A stretch of DNA of 36,328 nt from contig JANSXK010000016.1 in assembly GCA_024742995.1 (NCBI GenBank), positions 1-36,328 of the forward strand. The letters are read 5' to 3'. Within the stretch, counting starts at the first letter, position 1. Each line of letters starts with the position of its first letter. Below are positions 1 through 8,099 of this stretch, piece after piece. The position numbers were made by a program, and so were the translations under genes. The notes below the pieces were generated by a model, which was not told the DNA's origin, did no database searches, and saw nothing but the letters and a program-made list of their open reading frames with translations. This DNA comes from Gammaproteobacteria bacterium. Lineage in GTDB: Bacteria; Pseudomonadota; Gammaproteobacteria; Legionellales; Legionellaceae.

Positions 1-120
1 ATGATTATGACCTTATAATTGTTTGCAAACTTTATTTGATCACATTTAGTCATGCACTGCTAATCGTTTTTCTTCCTAATTTTCAATTCCTTAATCTCAA
101 AAAAAGTGGGGATAGCTCAG

Positions 121-141
121 GGACAAGCCGCGGGATCTAGG
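121..141 (+). repeat. Partial copy of a dispersed intergenic repeat
   Basis: The stretch reads GGACAAGCCGCGGGATCTAG and continues with G. It shares the GGACAA..CC core with longer copies near 12219-12340 and 27200-27270. The rest of bases 1-198 is AT-rich sequence in which I see no gene. It lies downstream of the stop codon of the minus-strand chitinase gene. Similar GGATCCCGCGGACAAG-type palindromes are common in intergenic DNA of intracellular bacteria, from general knowledge rather than a search. Confidence 0.4.
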
Positions 142-198
142 CATTAAGGCAACACAAAACATAAGTACTGAAAACTAAAGACGTAAGTGCAACCCAGC

Positions 199-1344
199 CT
201 ATTTACAATTATTAGACATCACGCAATCCTTCAATGACGTCGCAAAATTGTAATGATTGTCTTGATCGTAGGAAATTTCCCATTCAAATACCCCGCTTAA
301 ATTAGGATATGCTCTGGGAGGCGTATAATCAGCGCAACTGTCGCTGCCTGCAGTAGCCGTACGCAAACACTGAATCGCACGTTTTACGGTAGGAATCACA
401 GCCGCAGGCGCGCCATCGCTCTTACCTGATGCATTAACGGCAGGAAAGCCTAATACCACTTGTTCAGGTGTCAGTTTACTAAGATAGGGTTGAAAACCAG
501 TCGCACGACCAGAACTGTCTTTGTCGGGCCAGTTTTCAAGCAGATCCGTGGCCATAGCCACATAAGTGTCGGGATTACTTGGATCTGTCAAACCATAGCA
601 ATACATATTAATCCCAAAACAACAGCCGCTATTGTACAATTGAATACCCACCCACGCTAAAGAAGGTGCCGTTTGCATCACTAAAGCTGCATAATTCCCC
701 CAAACAGAATCAAATCCTTGCGTAGCTGCAATATTTGCCATTTGAGGTGCCAAACTCAATAAGAGCGTAGGATGTTTACTATGCATTTGATTAATAATAT
801 CAGCCAAAACCGCAATATCACCCGTAGGTTTTGCAAAGTTGCCCGAACCAATCACGCCACTCTCGATATCAATATCAAATCCATCAAAGCCATATTGTGT
901 CACCATCTCTTCCATTGAAGTGATGAAAGTTTGCGTAAACACCGCAGGCGTCGCAGCTGCAGAAAGCACTTGATCGAAATTGACGGTTGTGTTCGGTATG
1001 CTTGAGGAAGCGCCACCCAATGACAACAGTACTTTCAATCCCGCTGCTTGTAATGATTTGACATACTCCGGCGTCACAAGATCAAATGCCGATATGATTT
1101 GTCCCGGTGTTTTCGTACCGAACACACCAAAGGCGACAACAATATGCGTATAACCTGCATTGGCTAATTCACTCGCTGCTGGCGGTGTTTTCCAACCCGT
1201 CAAATAACCAATGACCCGCCCCGTATTGCTTGATTGTGTTGTCTTGGAGGTGGCAACCGCCTTGGAGTGATCAGATGACACTTTCTGACACACACCCGCC
1301 GTAGACATCATCACTAATCCCATCGCAATCCATAGTCCCTTCAT
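199..1344 (-). CDS. Secreted GH18 family chitinase
   Basis: A 381-residue glycoside hydrolase family 18 enzyme expected to cut beta-1,4 linkages in chitin by substrate-assisted catalysis. An N-terminal signal peptide (about residues 1-20, ending near TAGVCQ) indicates export across the inner membrane. A short linker rich in Ser, Thr and Lys precedes a catalytic barrel starting near residue 43. GH18 landmarks are present: SLGG at about 108-111, the catalytic DxxDxDxE signature at D154, D157, D159 and E161, and QLYN at 235-238. No separate chitin-binding domain is visible. An AGAGGGG ribosome-binding site lies about 6 bases before the ATG. The gene stands alone, divergent from the ProQ-domain gene. 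In Legionella a related chitinase leaves by type II secretion, and a GspC-like subunit is encoded at 25431-25955, so the same route is plausible here. Confidence 0.92.
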   Translation of the reverse strand: MKGLWIAMGLVMMSTAGVCQKVSSDHSKAVATSKTTQSSNTGRVIGYLTGWKTPPAASELANAGYTHIVVAFGVFGTKTPGQIISAFDLVTPEYVKSLQAAGLKVLLSLGGASSSIPNTTVNFDQVLSAAATPAVFTQTFITSMEEMVTQYGFDGFDIDIESGVIGSGNFAKPTGDIAVLADIINQMHSKHPTLLLSLAPQMANIAATQGFDSVWGNYAALVMQTAPSLAWVGIQLYNSGCCFGINMYCYGLTDPSNPDTYVAMATDLLENWPDKDSSGRATGFQPYLSKLTPEQVVLGFPAVNASGKSDGAPAAVIPTVKRAIQCLRTATAGSDSCADYTPPRAYPNLSGVFEWEISYDQDNHYNFATSLKDCVMSNNCK

Positions 1345-1509
1345 TTCAACCCCTCTTTTTAAACAGGTTATGATTTATTTCCAACCACTAAGCATATACC
1401 CTAAGATAAAATTAGAATAGATTCATAAAATATGCAAACGGACCCTTTGATCTTACACCTCGCTTTATGATAAGTTTGTGGCTGATTCTTCTACCGTAAT
1501 GACTTTAAG

Positions 1510-1890
1510 ATGGCCGTAAAACCTGAAAAGCAGCTTGTCCTTAATTGGTTACGTGATCAATTTCCTAATACTTTTTTTCAAAAATCTCATTTAGTGAAAC
1601 CTTTAAAACTAGGTATTCTTGAAGATATTTTTGATGTTTACGAGCGCCTAGACAATCCACCACTCAGTAAAAAGAAGCTACGTGAAGCACTCAATTACTA
1701 CACTGCCTCAAATGCTTATCTGCTTTGCCAAAAACCAGAAATACCGCGTTTGGATTTGTTTGGCGAACCCAACGGCATCGTCACCGCAGACCAAGCACAA
1801 TACGCACAACAGCGGTATCAAGAACGACAAACCAGTAGAAAATTAGCAGAAACATCCGCAGTAAGCGAGGCAGAACGGTTAAAAGGGTGA
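1510..1890 (+). CDS. ProQ/FinO-domain RNA-binding protein
   Basis: A 126-residue protein consisting almost entirely of a ProQ/FinO domain (about residues 5-105), recognisable by an LxxxFPxxF start (LRDQFPNTFF), PLKLGILEDI, LREALNYYTAS.AYL and the LDLFGEP end. The family are RNA chaperones that bind 3' stem-loops of sRNAs and mRNAs. This is a minimal FinO-like form without the long linker and C-terminal Tudor-like domain of E. coli ProQ. No strong ribosome-binding site precedes the ATG. Its last 73 bases overlap the 3' end of ubiG on the opposite strand, so the basic, low-complexity tail after residue 103 is antisense to ubiG. Family assignment is firm; the RNA targets are unknown. Confidence 0.88.
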   Translation: MAVKPEKQLVLNWLRDQFPNTFFQKSHLVKPLKLGILEDIFDVYERLDNPPLSKKKLREALNYYTASNAYLLCQKPEIPRLDLFGEPNGIVTADQAQYAQQRYQERQTSRKLAETSAVSEAERLKG

Positions 1891-2504
1891 TATGCCAACC
1901 CCGTCAAACCGACCAATTCTAAGCCCACGGCCCGCACCATTGTAGCTAATTCACTGGGCTTGATAAAGCGCTGATAATCATGTGTTTGTCGCGGTAATAA
2001 CCCTAAAGCATATTCTGCAGCCAAAATCACCGTTGCATACGCTTTCAAACTACGATGAATGGTTGATAAAAACAAATACCCCCCTGGCATCAACAATCTC
2101 GCTGCATGTTCCAACACCACTGCGGGATCAGGGACATGTTCCAACATTTCTAGGCAAGTTATCACCGGAAATAGCTCGGAATTGAAGGTTTCTATCGCTT
2201 CGCAATAATAGTCTATCGACAAATCAGCTGATTCTGCATGTGCTTTGGCAACCGTAATAGCTTCTGGTGAAACATCTAAACCGGTAACATGCGCACCCAG
2301 TTTCGCCATGCCTTCACTTAAAACACCACCCCCACAGCCCAAATCTAACACACGTTGACCTTGTAACTTTACCTGAGATTCAATATAAGCCATGCGTGCA
2401 GGATTAATATCATGCAACGTACGCAAAGGCCCTTCCATATCCCACCATTGTTCGGCATGGCCGGAAAATTTTGCCACTTCGTCAGAATCAATATTTGTAT
2501 TCAT
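1818..2504 (-). CDS. ubiG: Ubiquinone biosynthesis O-methyltransferase
   Basis: A 228-residue SAM-dependent methyltransferase expected to perform both O-methylations in ubiquinone synthesis. The N-terminus carries the UbiG signature (EVAKFSGHAEQWWD, then GPLRTLHDINPAR). Motif I is VLDLGCGGGVLSEGMA (about residues 51-66), followed by the acidic motif II VTGLDVSPEAI and CLEMLEHVPDP. The C-terminus, DVSANFLLVCRS, fits the family end, so the overlap with the convergent ProQ-domain gene has not truncated it. The start lies one base after the UDG-like stop region, so the two genes probably form one minus-strand transcript. Length is close to the usual 230-245 residues. Confidence 0.93.
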   Translation of the reverse strand: MNTNIDSDEVAKFSGHAEQWWDMEGPLRTLHDINPARMAYIESQVKLQGQRVLDLGCGGGVLSEGMAKLGAHVTGLDVSPEAITVAKAHAESADLSIDYYCEAIETFNSELFPVITCLEMLEHVPDPAVVLEHAARLLMPGGYLFLSTIHRSLKAYATVILAAEYALGLLPRQTHDYQRFIKPSELATMVRAVGLELVGLTGLAYHPFNRSASLTADVSANFLLVCRS

Positions 2505-2505
2505 A

Positions 2506-3228
2506 TCAACGTTTGTCCAATAAATTAAAGGGTTGAAAAAAATCCACGACGTGCGGATTATTGATAAACGTCAATTGATAGGGGTGCTCCGCCTCAAAAC
2601 AACGAAAGCTGTCTCGTTCTGTTAATTGCTGTGCAATTTTCCCGAGTAAAATCAATTGCAAATCAGGCCGCTCTTGGCTTAGCGCCCTCAGTAATGTGCT
2701 CATGAAAGGCCGCCAATGCTTTGCATGGTAAGGCACGCGCTTTGGCTCATATACCAAAGACGCATTAAGCAATAAAAACCCTTGATTCAATAATCCTTGG
2801 AACAATTCAGACAGGGTCTGTATATAGGCTGATTTGTCCAAGCGTGCAATGGCTTCTTGAGAAAAATCACCCTGTAAATCACCTCGTGCGTGTAGCATCA
2901 TTTTAATCCAATGTCGCAATGAAGTCGCACGATTCACCGCTTTACTCAAACCCGTTTCTGACCAAATATCTCCCACTGCCGCATCCCAAAAGGCATAACC
3001 ATTCGCAGATTGCTGGCGTGGATAAGGGGATTCTCCCAATAATATATACTGCGTCGCCGTCAAAGACTGTGTAAACGCAGCGAATACTGCCTGGCGACCA
3101 GGTAACCATACCTCAGACTGGGCCAGTGCTTGGAGGTAATCTGTATCCATAGCAGCCAAGGCTTGCATCAGCAAAGGATGCCATTCTGGATGAGTGTTAT
3201 CAATCAATTGCTGCACGTAATCCTCCAT
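2506..3228 (-). CDS. UDG-fold protein with degenerate catalytic motifs
   Basis: A 240-residue protein aligning along its length with family 1 uracil-DNA glycosylases. The water-activating motif normally GQDPYH is here GESPYP (residues 65-70), so the catalytic Asp is Ser67 and the His is Pro70. The following SANGYAFW matches the family's HGLAFS region. The strand LLLNASLVY (152-160, containing Asn155) matches the uracil-recognition LLLNTVLTV. The second catalytic loop HPSPLS is not conserved; HPYQLTF (215-221) lies nearby. The fold is therefore recognisable but uracil excision is doubtful. It precedes ubiG with almost no gap and is divergent from the methyltransferase gene, whose own start is unresolved. 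It could be an active glycosylase of altered specificity or a DNA-binding relative. Confidence 0.75.
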   Translation of the reverse strand: MEDYVQQLIDNTHPEWHPLLMQALAAMDTDYLQALAQSEVWLPGRQAVFAAFTQSLTATQYILLGESPYPRQQSANGYAFWDAAVGDIWSETGLSKAVNRATSLRHWIKMMLHARGDLQGDFSQEAIARLDKSAYIQTLSELFQGLLNQGFLLLNASLVYEPKRVPYHAKHWRPFMSTLLRALSQERPDLQLILLGKIAQQLTERDSFRCFEAEHPYQLTFINNPHVVDFFQPFNLLDKR

Positions 3229-3269
3229 AAAATATGTTATCCTCGGCTATTATACTACTCAAATTGCTT

Positions 3270-3992
3270 ATGAACACCTATTGGAAAACGCTCGCTGGCC
3301 GTTGCATATATCGCTCATCCGAGCTCGAAGTCATGCAAAACCCAGTATATCGCTGGCTGATGTTCCAAAACCATCGCCATTTGCAAACCGTCTTGCGCCG
3401 CCACCAGCCACATAAACCTGCTCTGACCTATCTGCAACCTTTTACCGCAGCACTGAAAGCACAGCCTGGCCCAGCTTGCCTTTTAGGCCTTGGTGGCGGT
3501 GCCATCGTACATATGGCTGGACCATATCTGCAAACCGCTGTCGAAGTCAATCCAGAAGTGATTGCCGTCGCCAAACGATATTTTATCACTCCGCCACCCC
3601 ATCACCTCAATCTCATCCCTCAAGATGCCCATACATTTGTGACACAATGTACCGAGCAATACCAGCATCTCCTCATTGATATCTATACCGCCACCGGATT
3701 TCCACAAAGCTGCACGCACAGTGATTTTTTCAGCCACTGTAAACGCCTCTTAAGCCCAAATGGCATCTTAGCCCTTAATTTGGTCAATATTACCCAAGAG
3801 TTTGCCGTTTTTAACCAATTACGAGCTATTTTTGAGCAAGCAACCCTCTGTATTCCTGTACCCTCCTCTGCCAATATGATCGTCTTAGCCAGCCCATCCA
3901 AGGCACATTTAATGGCGATGATCCAAAACCATCCTACCCTTAAAAGGTTGATTTGGGACGGTATATTTGGATATATGGCCAAAACAACATAA
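3270..3992 (+). CDS. Spermidine-synthase-like methyltransferase-fold protein
   Basis: A Rossmann-fold protein of the SpeE-like group. The nucleotide-binding glycine loop is LLGLGGGAIVHMAGP, followed by an acidic strand end in VEVNPEVIAVAKRYF and then DAHTFV, equivalent to the family's D-A motif. IDIYTATGFPQS occupies the place of the catalytic loop. It lacks the N-terminal beta-hairpin domain of true spermidine synthases and no speD partner is visible, so the substrate is uncertain. The start chosen is the ATG at 3270 (240 aa, MNTYWKTLAG). An in-frame ATG at 3234 would add 12 hydrophobic residues and sit 6 bases from the divergent UDG-like gene. Confidence 0.7.
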   Translation: MNTYWKTLAGRCIYRSSELEVMQNPVYRWLMFQNHRHLQTVLRRHQPHKPALTYLQPFTAALKAQPGPACLLGLGGGAIVHMAGPYLQTAVEVNPEVIAVAKRYFITPPPHHLNLIPQDAHTFVTQCTEQYQHLLIDIYTATGFPQSCTHSDFFSHCKRLLSPNGILALNLVNITQEFAVFNQLRAIFEQATLCIPVPSSANMIVLASPSKAHLMAMIQNHPTLKRLIWDGIFGYMAKTT

Positions 3993-4026
3993 ATAAACTC
4001 ATATTGTTTTATTTTTAATCATAATG

Positions 4027-4035
4027 TGATACAAT
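4027..4035 (+). promoter_or_regulatory. Extended -10 promoter element for the first giant gene
   Basis: TGATACAAT fits an extended -10 (TGn + TACAAT). It ends about 32 bases before the ATG at 4068. A weak -35 (TTTTAT at 4007-4012) lies 17 bases upstream. Assigned by eye from consensus only. Confidence 0.4.
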
Positions 4036-4067
4036 GGCCACATTGATCTGTTATTTGAGATTGCATT

Positions 4068-7000
4068 ATGTCAAAAAACAAAGCATCACAGAAACGACAC
4101 GGAGAACCGAGCACAGCCGCACCTGCACGCGATTTGACTGATGCTTATCAAACATTTGTGCAAGCATCTGAACAGTTTGCAGTGCATCACACCGAGCTTT
4201 TGACAATCTCAGAGAAAAAGAAAGCTTTAAAAACACAACAAGATGCTGACAAAGACGTTTTTGACCGCACGTTGAATTGGGTTCAAGATTCCTTCGAATA
4301 TCTAACAGAAACTCAAAGACAATCCCATGATGAAAGCACCACTTATGATCCGACTGCCAATGCATCAGGGCATAATGAACTCGCCCTGTTATTTCAATTA
4401 CGTAATGATGCCTTTTTTAAGTATTTAGATATCTTACGCCAAAATCATGTGCCACAAGCTGTGCCTAGTGATGCGCAATTGTTTCACCGCCAAAACAAAG
4501 AATTGATTGCTACGACAAACTTTATCCAAGCATTTAGAGACTATGAAGTACAACAATTGGCTACTATTGCAGAGATTGAAACTAATATAGCAAATGCACT
4601 GCAAACCCCCTTAGAACCTCGAAAACCCTGGATCGAGCAGTTCATTCCTGCTTTTATATTATACTATTTTAATTATCAAGCAGGTTACACGCCTCTTATT
4701 AACCCCAGCATCTCAGATGAGGTTTGTGCATTAAGTGGCCAATACCAAGATGCCGTTAAAAACCTAAAAAGAGAAAAATCAACCTTCCAAGAAGGTTGGT
4801 ATAAAATTTACGGTGAAACCGTACCTGAAGGCCTAAACCTCACAACTACTGAGCTAAAAAAGAGAGTAATAGACTATGAAGATCCTAAATTTACAGGCCT
4901 TTGTAATCAGTATTTGACAGTAACAAACACGATGAATCTGGTCAATCTATACCGCTATGCCTATCAGATCCAAGCCACACATACAGACGACTTGGAAAGA
5001 GTGACAGAGCTATTGAAAAGTTTACACCCGGATATGAAAGACGTGTTAGCGTGGGAAGAAAAGCTTGTAGACAAAGAACAAAGATTGGCCGACTTTATAA
5101 AAAAACAATGGTTTTTGAAACATCATAGTGAAGGAACCAACTTTCTTTTTATATTATCAACAAAATATCAAACTTTTCTACGTCATAAAACCTGGGAAAA
5201 CTTTGCAGATATGTATGAACATTTTATGCAAGCCAAGGCATCTCATCACAATCCAAATGTACAAACAATCGGGGAAGGATTAGCCTTGTTTTACTCTCAA
5301 GCGGTAAAACTTATCCAACAAACCCATTTGCCTAACATCAGTCCTAAAAACCGCGCTACGCTCTTAAAAAAGCACAATTGTTTTCCTTACCGTGGTGGAC
5401 TCTACGAAACAGCACTACGATGTATTTACGTTCCCAGTTTAGAGAACTTTGAACAATTGGAGAAAGAACTACGCGATGATCGCAGCTATACCTTTTGTAA
5501 AAAAACACCTGAAGTACAATCTATCGTTCATAATGTCATGGCACTTTGCATCGCGCCTGAAATCAGCATATCAGAAAAACAATCACATGCCGTTGACGAC
5601 AAAAAACACGCTGATGAACCTGACGATGGAATAGACTTTCGTTCAGTCGCCTCAGCAGTTCCAGATACAGATGACGTCGCTGAGATAACACCCATTTCTT
5701 ATGCCAAAGATTATAGATACCAGCCCATCAACAGTGACGATTTTAATAGGCAGCAATTTGAATCTTATGAAGCGATACAACAGCTTGCACACAAGGTGAC
5801 AGAAGCAGACTCCCAAGAGGAACGCCACCAATACTTTCAAGCGCAAATGATCGCGCTATCCGATCATCTCAATGCTATTGAACTCAAACATTATCAAAGC
5901 TTTCATGTTCAAACAACACAAGAAAAAGTGACCGACTACTGTCACTACAAGCTGCCAGTTGTTACTGATACAGAAACCGATCCGTTATTACAATCTTCAT
6001 TTCATGTGCTAACCCATCATTTTCTTAAAAAACATGAGATAGAAACAGCCTTGAGCAACGTTCAAGAAAAAATAGAAGCACTTGACAACGACAAACCCGA
6101 AACACCGCTTGCAGAAACAAGAAAAATACGCTTCATGCTGCAAATGATTCAATTATTTATTTCCAATCTTGGTATAAAAATAGCAGCTTTATTCGTTGAT
6201 ATGACCAACGCAAAGCATAGAAAAAATTTGGTAGAGTCACGCAATGAATTAAGCAACAGATTGTATGAATGCGACAAAAACTTTGAGGTTCAAGCACTGA
6301 TGATAAGAGGTGGTAACACCACTATTACTTTAGAAGCCACCCATAAAGATTTAGAGCATCGCTGGTATGATCTCAGTAGACAGATTAAAGATTATGCGCA
6401 TCCCGAGCTTAAAATTTATTTTGAAGACTTTGTTGCCAATCGATCCACCGAAAACTTTCTGCGCCTGTATCAACAATTGACTGTGCAACGTCATTTTAAT
6501 CCTGACTCTGAACTATTGGATACCATTGATATCAGTTTACAGCGTTTATACCCTGCGTGGCGAAATCAGAGTCAAGCTGTCGCAGATGTGATACAAAATG
6601 AATTACGTGCCAATGATAATTTATATCGTTTGTCGCAACACATCACTGCCATCTCATCTCCCGCAAGATCCATGCTCAATCGCATGCTTGTGAGTTTTTT
6701 AAATGACAAATCCATCTTTAATCTTAAAGTATTACACCAAAAAGTCAGCACACTCTGTGATCCTGAGATTGACGTATACTGCAAGCAAATTGCAGCAAAT
6801 TTAAAAACACTGTACCCAGAAGAGTTGGCAACGATTGAAGCCCAACAACAAGCTCGTATCACGCACATCCAAGGTAGCATCTGCAGCGATTTGCTATTAT
6901 TGCAACATCAACACAAATCTAAGCTTCCAGAATTTCCGGCACTCAGAATATTTGCATCTGACCCAAGTACTGAACATGCTCTGGCCGTGCTTGATTATTT

Positions 7001-7973
7001 GTATCATCATCCTGATGATGGTTCGAATGTTCATTACACGGATATTATTCAAAAATTTATCGAAATGTGTGTTGTTGCTATCCAAAAACCAGCCATGAAA
7101 CCTCAGTCTGTTACCGAGCACATCCATGGATTTTTCCAAAAACAACGACCTGTAGATCAAGCACTGGTACCTGTAACTCAAGCATTGCTTGGTACGGTTG
7201 ATATCCTCAGTATGCAAACAATGGAACCCAACATATCCAACACCCAAAAATGGGAAACCATCGCTCAAATACGTGATTTGATGCATACCTATATCAAAGT
7301 CATTGTGAAACATGATCCGACTGCCATCACAGCCGACAATCTTGCTTACATCAAACAAATGATGGCATTTATGGCCATCATGGCATCTCCAATACACAAT
7401 AAAGCCATACCTGCAGCAGCGATTTCAAAAATGCAAAGAGATTTAGACGCACTAGACAATCGACAACCGCTACGCGTTATGGGGAAACTTATCATTGAAA
7501 TCGCGCAATTAACTGATGAATATTTGGCTGTGAATACCCAACCTGCGCAAAAAGAATTAGGAGTTTTATTAAACTTAAGCCTCCATGACAGTAGTTCATC
7601 GGAAACTGACGAATTAGATGTAGAGGATTCTGATGCAAAAGATATATGGCATCCCATCGAGCATATGCGGGCATTAATCATCAATTATGTGGAAAAAATC
7701 AAGGCCAATCCATCTGCAAGCAATCAAGCAGAGCGCAACCTTTTGGAGCCTCTCATACAGCAAGTAAACAGGTTTTGCCAAGACATCCAAGATCCTGACG
7801 CGATGACAGTACCCATCCAAGATACGGTGCAACAATTGCAAGAAAACGCATCGCAATTAACCGACCATCCCGTAAAACAAGCCATAGATATTATATTGGA
7901 AAAATTGCTAATTACCCCTGAATATATGAAGGCTTATTACACTTCTTCTGTAGAACATGAAATGAAACCTTAA
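4068..7973 (+). CDS. Giant helical repeat protein A (function unknown)
   Basis: A 1301-residue protein I do not recognise. It has no signal peptide and no clear transmembrane segment except a possible hydrophobic patch around FIPAFILYYFNY (about 190-201). Composition is rich in Gln, Glu, Lys and Asn, and most of the chain looks alpha-helical. It contains degenerate copies of a module ending in L..LYP. The clearest are at about 785-840 (FVANRSTENFL..., LQRLYPAW) and 873-925 (FLNDKSIFNL..., LKTLYPEE); weaker copies occur nearer the N-terminus (LKSLHPD near 318). Residues 1135-1301 form a C-terminal domain shared with the next gene, containing NTQPAQ and two copies of an HP....I...L..T.EY motif. 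It has its own candidate promoter. It could be a translocated effector or a cytoskeletal-type protein; neither is shown by the sequence. Confidence 0.9.
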   Translation: MSKNKASQKRHGEPSTAAPARDLTDAYQTFVQASEQFAVHHTELLTISEKKKALKTQQDADKDVFDRTLNWVQDSFEYLTETQRQSHDESTTYDPTANASGHNELALLFQLRNDAFFKYLDILRQNHVPQAVPSDAQLFHRQNKELIATTNFIQAFRDYEVQQLATIAEIETNIANALQTPLEPRKPWIEQFIPAFILYYFNYQAGYTPLINPSISDEVCALSGQYQDAVKNLKREKSTFQEGWYKIYGETVPEGLNLTTTELKKRVIDYEDPKFTGLCNQYLTVTNTMNLVNLYRYAYQIQATHTDDLERVTELLKSLHPDMKDVLAWEEKLVDKEQRLADFIKKQWFLKHHSEGTNFLFILSTKYQTFLRHKTWENFADMYEHFMQAKASHHNPNVQTIGEGLALFYSQAVKLIQQTHLPNISPKNRATLLKKHNCFPYRGGLYETALRCIYVPSLENFEQLEKELRDDRSYTFCKKTPEVQSIVHNVMALCIAPEISISEKQSHAVDDKKHADEPDDGIDFRSVASAVPDTDDVAEITPISYAKDYRYQPINSDDFNRQQFESYEAIQQLAHKVTEADSQEERHQYFQAQMIALSDHLNAIELKHYQSFHVQTTQEKVTDYCHYKLPVVTDTETDPLLQSSFHVLTHHFLKKHEIETALSNVQEKIEALDNDKPETPLAETRKIRFMLQMIQLFISNLGIKIAALFVDMTNAKHRKNLVESRNELSNRLYECDKNFEVQALMIRGGNTTITLEATHKDLEHRWYDLSRQIKDYAHPELKIYFEDFVANRSTENFLRLYQQLTVQRHFNPDSELLDTIDISLQRLYPAWRNQSQAVADVIQNELRANDNLYRLSQHITAISSPARSMLNRMLVSFLNDKSIFNLKVLHQKVSTLCDPEIDVYCKQIAANLKTLYPEELATIEAQQQARITHIQGSICSDLLLLQHQHKSKLPEFPALRIFASDPSTEHALAVLDYLYHHPDDGSNVHYTDIIQKFIEMCVVAIQKPAMKPQSVTEHIHGFFQKQRPVDQALVPVTQALLGTVDILSMQTMEPNISNTQKWETIAQIRDLMHTYIKVIVKHDPTAITADNLAYIKQMMAFMAIMASPIHNKAIPAAAISKMQRDLDALDNRQPLRVMGKLIIEIAQLTDEYLAVNTQPAQKELGVLLNLSLHDSSSSETDELDVEDSDAKDIWHPIEHMRALIINYVEKIKANPSASNQAERNLLEPLIQQVNRFCQDIQDPDAMTVPIQDTVQQLQENASQLTDHPVKQAIDIILEKLLITPEYMKAYYTSSVEHEMKP
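7470..7973 (+). repeat. Shared C-terminal domain, copy in giant protein A
   Basis: It encodes residues 1135-1301 of protein A. It begins LIIEIAQLTDEYLAVNTQPA and aligns with FIIELYRSTPEYIAINTEPA in protein B, followed by a variable linker, an AERNLLEPL/AERAVLNAL match, and a closing HPVKQAIDII...TPEY unit. The domain contains the HP...T.EY unit twice, so it probably arose by internal duplication before the two genes diverged. Confidence 0.7.
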
Positions 7974-8055
7974 ATATTCATACCACCCATCCGATAGACC
8001 TCACAAAACAGTGCTAAAACAAATCATTTTTGGTTTATTTTTGGATTATATGGTC

Positions 8056-8061
8056 TATAAT
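8056..8061 (+). promoter_or_regulatory. -10 hexamer TATAAT upstream of the second giant gene
   Basis: A perfect TATAAT lies in the 126-base gap after gene A, with a poor -35 (TTTATT at 8034-8039, spacer 16). A start of transcription near 8068 would leave about 32 bases of leader before the ATG at 8100, which argues against the in-frame TTG at 8073 as start. Confidence 0.4.
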
Positions 8062-8099
8062 TAAACTATGAATTGTCTATAAGCATGATGGTGAAAAGT

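Noticed and set aside
1818-1890. Truncation of ubiG by the convergent ProQ-domain gene
   Set aside because: The UbiG C-terminus (DVSANFLL) reaches the normal family end, so this is an overlap and not a broken gene.
6897-7397. 166-codon minus-strand ORF inside giant gene A
   Set aside because: Antisense shadow of a long coding frame, without a ribosome-binding site or protein-like features.
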